Part shown: one piece after another, positions 1 through 9,400 of the stretch | How positions within the stretch are numbered: the first letter of the stretch is position 1 | Layout of the letters: each line of letters begins with the position of its first letter | Source of the DNA: Rubripirellula lacrimiformis | GTDB lineage: Bacteria; Planctomycetota; Planctomycetia; Pirellulales; Pirellulaceae | Length of the DNA stretch: 64,000 nucleotides | Direction of reading: 5' to 3' | Assembly: GCF_007741535.1 (NCBI RefSeq) | Contig: NZ_CP036525.1 | Span: 7,440,001-7,504,000 of the forward strand | Position numbers and translations under genes: made by a program | Notes under the pieces: generated by a model | Seen by the model: the letters and a program-made list of their open reading frames with translations, nothing else | The model's database searches: none | What the model was told of the DNA's origin: nothing

Positions 1-105
1 GCAGGCTTGCCGAATGATCCAGTTGCTGACGGGCAAGATTTCACGGCTTCGTTCCAGTAAATGGATGAAACGATCGGGCGGCAAGGTACACGGAGCAAAA
101 CACAA
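1..105 (-). pseudogene. Fragment of an EAL-domain protein, runs off the left edge
   Basis: Reading the minus strand from about position 105 to 1 gives a peptide containing LPPDRFIHLLERS and then PVSNWIIRQAC. This matches the stretch after the EAL signature in cyclic-di-GMP phosphodiesterases (PDRFI-x-LAE, then xWVLRQAC). The E-A-L motif itself is not seen upstream in this frame; the frame stays open but gives no convincing EAL sequence and no obvious start. It is therefore either a 5'-degraded copy or the edge of a gene disrupted by a frameshift. The rest of the gene would lie outside the window. The stretch 106-461 holds no other gene I can support, only the palindrome at 278-333. Confidence 0.4.
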
Positions 106-277
106 CCATCGTGCGCGGCAACACAGGTTGATTCGCTGGGCAAAATTGGGAGAGCCAAAACCCGCCGAATCTCTACAACCAAGACCACTTTTTCGAACGT
201 TGTGACCGGAGTGTCCCACCAGCCCTCGCCCGACTTTCAACTTCACCCTCCCAGGGGACGTCGATTGGATTGCTGAC

Positions 278-333
278 GTAGTGGGATTCGCCAGAATTCC
301 CTTCCAGCGGGGAATTCTGGCGAATCCCACTAC
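278..333. repeat. Perfect 23-bp inverted repeat (REP-like palindrome)
   Basis: Positions 278-300 (GTAGTGGGATTCGCCAGAAT and three more bases) are perfectly complementary to 311-333, with a 10-base loop. It lies about 130 bp downstream of the haemagglutinin stop codon, so it could act as a transcript-end hairpin, but no U-tract follows on the minus strand. The core GGGATTCGCCA also appears at about 32869-32879 downstream of the beta-propeller gene, which suggests a dispersed family. Confidence 0.75.
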
Positions 334-461
334 AAAAACACTTTCGATGTCCCGAGGGAGGGTGAATTGTGGGGTTGTACGCGGCACTCCCGGAGGAAGG
401 GGCAAGTCTTTGTGGGTACCTTTTCATCGCATGATGGAGAGGCATGCGATGAAGAGGATCG

Positions 462-3400
462 TTACGTTGGGCCTTGCGGGCGGAGGTAGGTTTCGTCGCC
501 GGTTTGCTCGGCGTTCAACCCTGCCGTTTGGCCGTTGACGGAATTGACGGACCCGCGTGATACCAAGTCGGCGACGAACATCTTGAACTTCTCGAACCAT
601 CCACCGTTGGATTGCCCGCTATGTTCCCCAGACTGGGAATCGGTCTGGGATGCCGAGGCGGGACGGGTGAAGGTGTCGTTGGTGGTTTGGGATATCGATT
701 CGCTCATCGTAGAATCGGCCAAGGCGGCTCCGGTGCGAACGATGTTCAGTGGATCGATCGAATGAAGCTTGTACAGCGGCGCGTCGACGGTGGTTTGTTC
801 GCCGAGTCTGTTTCCAGAGTTCATTAGATCGATTTCGGTACGGGCGGTGAAGCTGCTGTTACCACCGACCTCGATGGTTGATGTGGGCGTTTGTCCGAGA
901 CTGCCGTTTTCAACCGTGACAGTCAGATCGCCGATCGTTTCGGCATGGCCCAACAACAGGTCTCCGGCAGATTGTCGGATGGTGCCATTGTCGGCGAGCA
1001 TGTAGACGATTCCCGTGAACACATTGCCAGGGTTGTCCAAGATCACGTCGCCGATTGCCGCGACGATGGTGTCCCCGTCGACTTGGATCGTGGTTCCTTC
1101 GGATTGAGTAAGGTCACCGTCGGCTGACGCGGTGTTCAAGTTGCCGCTGGCATCGATATTGCCGAGCGTTAAACCATCATGGGCGTCAAAGAGACGGATA
1201 TTGTGACCCGTCGCGTTGACGGGGCCGACGAAGTTGTTGTTGAATCCCCCCAATTCGATGTTGTCACCGGCGTTGATGGTGGTCGTTTCGCCAACGATGA
1301 TGGTCCCGGTGGAAATCTGTGTGACGTCGCCTGCGGCATCGATGTCGAGGTTACCGTGGGTGGCAAGGTCTTCCAGATTGACATCGCCGGTTTTGCTGTC
1401 CAGTTTGACGTTGTCGCCGGACAGTTGGTTGACCGTCAAGTCGCCGGTGGTTTGGGTGATGTCGACGTCGCCGTTGACGTGGATCGTTCCAGTGGTGCTC
1501 TGTGTGAAGCGGTTGTTGACGGTGAACGTGTCATCCACTTCGAGCGTGCCGTCGTTCTGGGCAAAGTCGTCGGCGTTGAATGTGCCAGCGGTCACGGTGC
1601 CGCCGTCTTGCGTGAAGGTGTCCACATCCAAGCTGCCGTCGACGTTCAGCGTACCGCTGTCGACTTGCAGGCTACCGCCCAGCAGTGAGTCGATTTCCAC
1701 GGGGCCGTTGACGGTGTTGTCGAACGTCGGTGTGACTCCTTGAGGGATGACGACGTTGGCCACGTTGGCAAGATCCGGAACCGCACCGCCGGCCCAGTTG
1801 GCGGGATCGTTCCAGTTGCCAGTCGTGCCACCGATCCAGGTGACGGTGCCCAGACGCGTGATACTGCTGCTAGTATCGTCCGCGAAGGTGATGTTGTAGT
1901 TGCCGCCGCCATTGCCATCGTTGATCGAAATGTTCGATGCCGTAAGCGTTTTGTCGCTGCCGACGTTCTTGTCGTCGTACGTCAGGGTGATCGAGGCCAC
2001 GCTGTCACCTGCGATGCCGAGAGCGTCGGTGATCGCCTGCAATTGAGGCGCTGTGGCAACGTAATGGGTGTTGCCGTCGTAGACCTTGGTTGCCGTTGGC
2101 GCGGTGATCGTCACGTTTTTGGGCGTGATCGCGCCGTCGGCTGCACTGAATGTACTGCCGCCGGACAAGTAGTAATTGTTGGCGTCGGTGCCACTGAGTT
2201 CGAGGTTGCCGACCGTGTAATTCAGGCTCGTGCCGGCGTGACGATCGGCGTAGCTGCCTTGGCCGTTCAAGGTGAACGAGTCGCCCGTGATGTCACCGGT
2301 TTGATCCAGGGTGAGGTTGACCATCGACTTGTTGCCATCGTACGTTTTGCTAACGCCGGAGGCACCGACGTCGATCGCGGTTCGAGTAACGGCGTGGTTC
2401 CCGACGATCTCGACACTGTTTGAGAAATTGCCGCTGGTGATGTCGACGTTCTCCATACCGAGCGAGAACGCACCGACGTTCGTGTGGTTGGATGTGCTGA
2501 GTGAAGATCCATCCAGTACGACATCGAACGCTGCCGAACCACCGGAACCGTCATCAAAGACATAGCGGCCGTCGACGACAGACGGGGCGGCGAGTGTGTG
2601 AACGGTATTGCCTGAGTCCATGTATTTGGCTGACAGAAGTTGCAGCCCAAGCAGGTCGCCGTACGTGGAGGTGCTGTTGTCGAATCGCACCAGCAGTTGA
2701 TCGGCGGGAACGATGGTGTAGTCGCCGGTGGCAAACGTGATGTCGTAATTATCCGAACTCCACCCACCGGCGGCCAACGCGTTGGCGTAGTTGTCGGCGG
2801 ATTCGTCGGTGCCCATTCCGCTTCGCGTGATCGCCAGCGAACCGGTGAGGTCGGATGTACCTTCGCCCGCGACAAAGCCGCTATAGCTGGCTCCGGCGTA
2901 CCCCACCGCGTCCGTCTTGGTGACGAACTTGGCATCATTGTTGGCCGTGACCGTCAGTGGTGCAGGGGTGATGTCGGCGGTCAGCCCAGCGGGTTGGTTG
3001 ATGCTGTAGTTGTTCGCATCGTCACCCGAAAGCGTCAGCCCACTGACGACGATCGCCTTGGACGTGCCCACGTTTTTGTTGTCAAAGTTAGCGATCGCGG
3101 ATCCGGTGACTTGCAAGTCGTCAGCAGCAATCGCAGTGACCGTTGCCGTTCCGCTGAGCGTCAATGCTGTCGTGGCGTCGTAGACCTTATTGTTAGCGGT
3201 CAGGCCGGAAACAGAGACAGACGACGGCGTAATCGCAGCAGTGCTGGTCGCTTGATTGGTGATGGCGTAGTTGCCGACGTCGGCGCCGGTGTAGGTCGTG
3301 GCCAAGTTGACTGTCTTGCCGGCCGCAGCGTTCTTGTCGGCGAAGGTGCCGGTCAGCGTGTCAATCGACAGCGTGTCGCCAAAAACGAGACCACCAAAGT

Positions 3401-6400
3401 TGACGGAACTGCCGTCGACGGTTGCGGTTGTGGTGGCGTCGTAGGTTTTGTCGGCGGCAATGATGCCGCTAACAATCAGCGATTTCTGGGCGATGGACGC
3501 TGTGGCGGTGGCTTGATCGGTGATGGCGTAGTTGCCCGCATCGCTGCCGCCGTAAGTGGTACCGGTCAGGTTGACGGTCTTGTTGCTGCCTGCGTTCTTG
3601 TCAGCGAACGCGCCGATGGTGCCCGCGGCGGTGAGGTCGTCGCCGGAGATCATGCCGTTGAAGGTCACGCCGCCTAAGCCAACGATGGCGTCTCGGTTGC
3701 CGTCGTAGGTCTTGTCGTTTGCCGCGATGCCGCTGACGGAGATCGACTTGGCAGTGACGTTGGCAGTCGTCGCGGTTTGGTCAGTGATCGCGTAGTTGCC
3801 GACGTCGGAACCGCCGTAGTTGGTCGTCGCGATGGTGACGGATTTGGCCGCACCAGCGTGCTTGTCATCGAGGGTGCCGGTGGCGGAGGTGACGTTCACG
3901 TTGTCGCCCTGGACCATGCCGGTGAAGACTGTGCCGCTGGCGTCGAGCGTGATTGCGGTGCTGCCGTCGTAAACCCTTTCGACGCCAGCGATGCCGCTGA
4001 CGGTGATCGATTTCGCGGTGATATCGGCGGTCGAGGTGCCGCTGGTGCTGCCCAGCGAGTAGTTGGCTGCATCGGTGCCGGAAATACTCAGGCCAGAAAC
4101 ACTCACCGTTTTCCCAACGGCCACATTTTTGTCAGCGAAGGTTGCAGTTCCGCCGATGGAAACCAGGTCGCCCGTCTCCACGCCGTTCGCCGACGCGGTA
4201 AAGGAGGCGTCGGTGGTGCCGTCATAGGTTTTGTTATCAACCACCAACGGAGTCGTGATGGCTTTCGCAGTCACCGTCAGCGTGCCGCCCGTGATCGTGC
4301 CTGAAGAGTACCCCAGTTGCTCGGCGCCGACGTTGATCGAATGCGTCCCCACCACGTTGTGACCACTGGTCGATTCCGTGCCGGTGACAGTGACACCCCC
4401 ATCGAATACCTGATCCAGCGTGTCGCCGTTGACAATGCCAGTCAGCGAACCCGTCAAGGTCGCCAGCGAGTCGCCGTAGGTCTGTGACTTGTCGCCAATC
4501 GAGCCACCGATGGTCGGTTGTTCGCGGTAGATCGCATTGACGCCCGCGACGAGTGCTTTCACGAAGTTTGTGGCAACTTCGTCGCTGCCGTAGCGGAAAC
4601 GTTCCGAGCCCGAACCGATCAGGTCAGTCAAACCGGTACTGCCCGCGACGCTGCCCGTCATCAGCGTCGCCATTCCGCCGCTGCCAACCGTGATCGTCGG
4701 CGAACCGCTGACGATCAGATTGCCGCCGGTTGCCGTTTTCGCCGCCGCCGTCTGGCCCGCATTGATCACGATGGCGGTCGCCGTCGCATCGGTCGTGGCC
4801 ACGTTTTGTAGAATCGTCAAATCACCAGCCAGCGTGGCGATGTTAATCGTCCCTGTGGCTGTCACGCCGTCGGTGCTTCCCACGCTGCCGATCGTGAACC
4901 CGTTACTCTCAACCAATTTCAACGAGGTGCCGTCAAAGGCAAATGTTCCGATCGCGTTGCTGGTGCTATCGAGCGTCGTGGCACCGCTTGCTTTGACAAG
5001 CAGTTTGTCAGTGCTGAGGTAGCCCGAAGCCCCGTCGACAACGGTGCCGGTGGCGTGGATGCTGACGGTGTTGGAGTTTTGAGACGTCAATGCGGAATTG
5101 ATCGCAACGTTGCCACCATTGATGTTGATATCACCGTCGACGATTAACGCACTACCGATTGTGACGTCCGCCGTGTTGGTTGACTTGCCGATCGTTAGGC
5201 CACCCAGCGATGTGCCAGTCGAGGAAGCGAAGTCGGAGGTGTTGAATGCGGAACTAAACGAATCAGCGACCGATTGGATTGTCAGAGAACCCAGCCCCTG
5301 AAAGCCGCTCGACGTCGTCATCGGTGCGTCGTTCAGGAAGTTCAGTGTCCCAGCGTTGATCTTCGTCGCGCCCGTGTAAGTGTTCGTTCCCGGCAGTGTC
5401 AGCGTGCCTGATCCGGCTTTGGCCAACGTGACGTCGGAGCCTGCTATCGTGCCACCAATCGTACTATCTCCACTGACGTCAACCTCCAGTGCACCGTTGG
5501 CAGCCAAAGTCAAGTCGCCTGCTGCCAATTCATTCGTCGTGATGTCAATGTCAGACAGTGCATCCTTGCTACCAACGGCACCCTTGAGCGTGACGTTGCC
5601 CGCCGAGTCGGTTTCCACTGTCAAGTGATGATTTCCGTCGATCGTGCTGCCAGCTTGAATGCTACCGTTGTCGGTGATCGTCAAGGCGAGATCGCTACCA
5701 ATCGTGATCGCACTGCCGAAACCCTGGTTTCCCGAGGTCGTGATGTCTCCGCCGAGATTTGCCAGGCCGGTCACGTTCAGCGAAGCCGCGTTGGCGATTG
5801 CGGCGGTCGTCTGCAAAGCACCGTTGACATTGATTGCCCCCAAACCTGTCGTAGCTCCAACTGCTCCATTGAATTGGACGCTACCGGCTGTGTTGCTCGT
5901 TCCACTAATACCGACGGTGAAGCCGTTCCAAGTTTCGTCACTCAGGCTGTTCCAGGTGAGCGTCGAAAAAGCATTGCCGAAGCGGACGGTTCCGTGCGGC
6001 TCGCTATATCCGCTTTGACTTGAACCATTGGCGCCACCATCATTCAATTGGAACGTGTTGCCGACGTTTGTTTTGACAAGGTCCCCCGAGCCGAAATAGC
6101 CCGGTCCTGCTCCATTGAAACCTGAGTAGGATTCAATCGTGAAATCCTGGTCAAAGCCGTAGCCGTTGCCATTCAGACTAACGACGTTAAAGGCAAGATT
6201 CTCGACGGATTGGCTGAACGAAAGCGTCTGCTGCCCGGCGTGCTCCAGTTGAATGATGTCTGAACCTGTCGGCCCATTGGCCACCTTGGAACTTACATAC
6301 GGCGATGCTCCAGCGAATGCTGCGCCATTGTAACCTGTCCAGTAATTGGTTCCGCCGTTCGTTTGAGCACCGAATATTCCCTGGGGATTGTGGTAGGTCA

Positions 6401-9400
6401 CCGTGATCACGTCCGAACCAACCGAGATCGTTCCGGTTACCGTTTTGTTAGTTGGATTCCAGTCGATCCAATCAACCCAGTAATAGGTGTTTCCAGGTGT
6501 GATCGTTGCTGTCAGATTCCAAGGTGTTGATGCACTATTTGAATCAACGGTGGAACCAAAGATGATGTTACTTTGGATGGTCGAAACATGGGTGTCCGCG
6601 CCCAGCAGAACCGGACTGTTGTAGAGTTGCGATCCCAGCGAGTTGACGACTCCACCGTTAAGTTGAATGCCGCCTCCAGCTGTGATGTTCAGCGAAGCCA
6701 GAGCGTTGCCACCACCAACACCGCCGTTGAAGGTCAACTCGCCCGTGGATCCTGCGTTGACTGATAGACTGCGGGCAGTGCTGTCACTGTCAACCGTGTT
6801 CGCGAATTCAATGATGCTATTGCTGCTGGTGAAGGAACTATCGCCTGACAGAGTCACCGGGCCATTGTAAGTTTGATCTCCCGCGGTGGTGATGTTTTTG
6901 GATAAAGTGAAGCCAGTCACGTTACCCGCTTTTCCGATTCGCAGGCTCGCCGGTGTACCGGAAATGTTCAGCCCGGCCAGACTGGGACTACCTGCGAAAC
7001 TGTCCGCGGTCGATTCGATGACGAGATTGCCCGACGTGTTGATCGTGTTGCCAAAAGAACCGTTGATGTCGAAGAAAACTCGATCGGATTGGATCAAAAT
7101 ATCGGAGCTGCTGGTTGCCACGGTCGCACCATCAGCACCGATCGTGATGTCAGTGCTGGAGCTCGGCCTGAGGTACAAACCGTTGTAAGTTCCGGTCAGC
7201 CCCACAGGTGCTAGATCTCGAAGTGTGATGGCTCCCGATTCGGAGAGGATCTTGAACCCGGAATTTTCGATGGCCATCCCGCGTGAATTCGCCGACGCCT
7301 TGCCGCCGGTCATCGTGAGGTTGATCGCGCCTGATTCGGTTTGAATGATCGAATCACTTGCTTGGAATCCCCACACATTGACTTCGCTTGTGTTATTCGT
7401 GGCGTCGCCGACCATCGAAATGGTTCCGCTGCCCGACGTCTTGAGTTCTGCTTCTGATATTCGGATCGCACGGTCGCTACCGCCCGAGACACCGGTGGTG
7501 CCATAGCTGCCACTGATACTGATATCGCCACCGGCGGCGTCAACGGTTGCCTTTGAACCTGACGTTCCCACGAAGCTAACCGCGTAGTCATGGCCAGCGG
7601 TGACAGGGGCACCCGCTGCCACATATTCGATGTTCGCCCCATCGGTGCTGACGGCGACTCCCGCAGCTTGCACAATTTCTGAACCGTGTAGCAGCACGCC
7701 GGTGCCGGAAGTGGCGGCGCTGATCAAGTCGTCATTGATCGCGAGCGTTCCGCCGTAAACTTGGATTACTCCATCGACGTTTTGAGCACTGTTGATCGAA
7801 ATATCCGCCGTATTGCCGGACTTGCCGAGCGTCAGTCCGCCCAGTTGGCTGGTGGTGCCAAGACCCGACATCGGCCAATTCAGTGTCGATGAAAAGCTCG
7901 TGCTGAAAGGCTGGACGGTCAGCACGCCGGAAGTATCGACCACGTTGGTGCCGCTTACAATCAGCCGATCACCAGTGAGGTTGATATCGCTGCTGCTGGT
8001 CGTGACGGGTGTTGCTGCTTTCTGCCCGATGGTCGTGTTGTCTAAGGTGATACCAGCAGTTTCGCCGCCAACGTTGATGCTGCCATTGGCGGACAGTAGG
8101 TTCGCTGTGTACAAGCCTACGCCGTAACCAGAACCGCTTGTACTTCCGGTGATGTCGATCCTGCCGCTACCGAGTGATTGCACCGTCAATTTCTGCAGCT
8201 GTACGCCCAGGTTACCGCCGGTGGTAGCAGTCGAGCCAGTGATCTTCACCGCCGCAACACTTTCGCTTCCGCCGGAAGCACGAATGATTGTCGATGACCC
8301 TTGGTTGTAGGCTCCAATCTCGACGCCGTGACCAGTACTTGTATTCACGCCTTCGATGTTGACCCGACCGGTGTTGCCAGCGTCCAATGTGCCGCCGTCG
8401 AGCCACATGACGCCCATCGTGTCACTGTCGGATTGCCCCTTCATCGACACGTCGCCGCCACCACTGTAGATGTTGGTGGTGTTCGCTGAATTGGCTGTGC
8501 TGCCCAAGTTGATTCCGGCACGAGTGGTGTCAGCACCGACGGCAATTGCATATCCCGACGGCGATCCGCTGCCGTCATCCGTACCGCCGCCGAGGGTGAT
8601 TTTCCCGCCGCCGATCGTGTGTGTACCAGCAGTGCGATCGGCCGCCGTGCGACTATCCAACGTCGAGTCCTGGCCGACGAGGATGTAGCCTTGCCCACTG
8701 CTATCGCTGTCGCTCCACAGCGTGATGTCGCCGCCGTTGGTCTGCAACCTGCGGCTAGGGTCGGTGCTGATATTGCCGGTGCTTCGGAGCAGAACGCCGG
8801 CTCCCGCCAGCAAACTGGTCAGGTTGCCGTTGACGTTGATAAAACCACCGTACAGATTGATCGGCCCGTTCACATCGACCGCTTGATAGACCTGAATGCC
8901 AGTCGTGTTGCCGATTTTCCCCAGCGTCAGGCCACCGAGCGTGTTGTAGTCGTTGATTTTCAGCCAGTCAGCATCACCGGCACCCGTGAACGTATTGCCG
9001 CTGATCGTGCCGGTGTAGTCGAACTGTCCGCCATAGCTGCTCCACGCGTTCCCGTTGGGCTGGTAGGTGAAGTGGCCAGTTGAGTTGACGGTAATCGTCC
9101 CCGTATTGATGTCGTCGCCGATCAGTGTGATGGCTCCCGCACCACTGCTGATGATCCGATCCCCGATCACTCCAATTCCATCGATGCCGGAGCTGTAGCC
9201 ATCGCCACCCCATAACAACACGTCACCGCCGCTGGTGGAAATGTCAGCATACAAATCCATCGCATTGTGGTTGTAATTTAACTGCCCGACCGAGGGGCCA
9301 TTGCCGACGGTCAGCCCATTCCAGGTGTCACTTCCTGCAACGACATCACTTCCGCCAGCCCAGAAGTGGCCGCCACCCGTGTTGACGTTTCCACCGATCG

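Noticed and set aside
2640-3677. 345-codon plus-strand open frame, and several others across 0.5-12 kb
   Set aside because: They are antisense shadows of the repetitive haemagglutinin gene and lack any recognisable domain or start signal.
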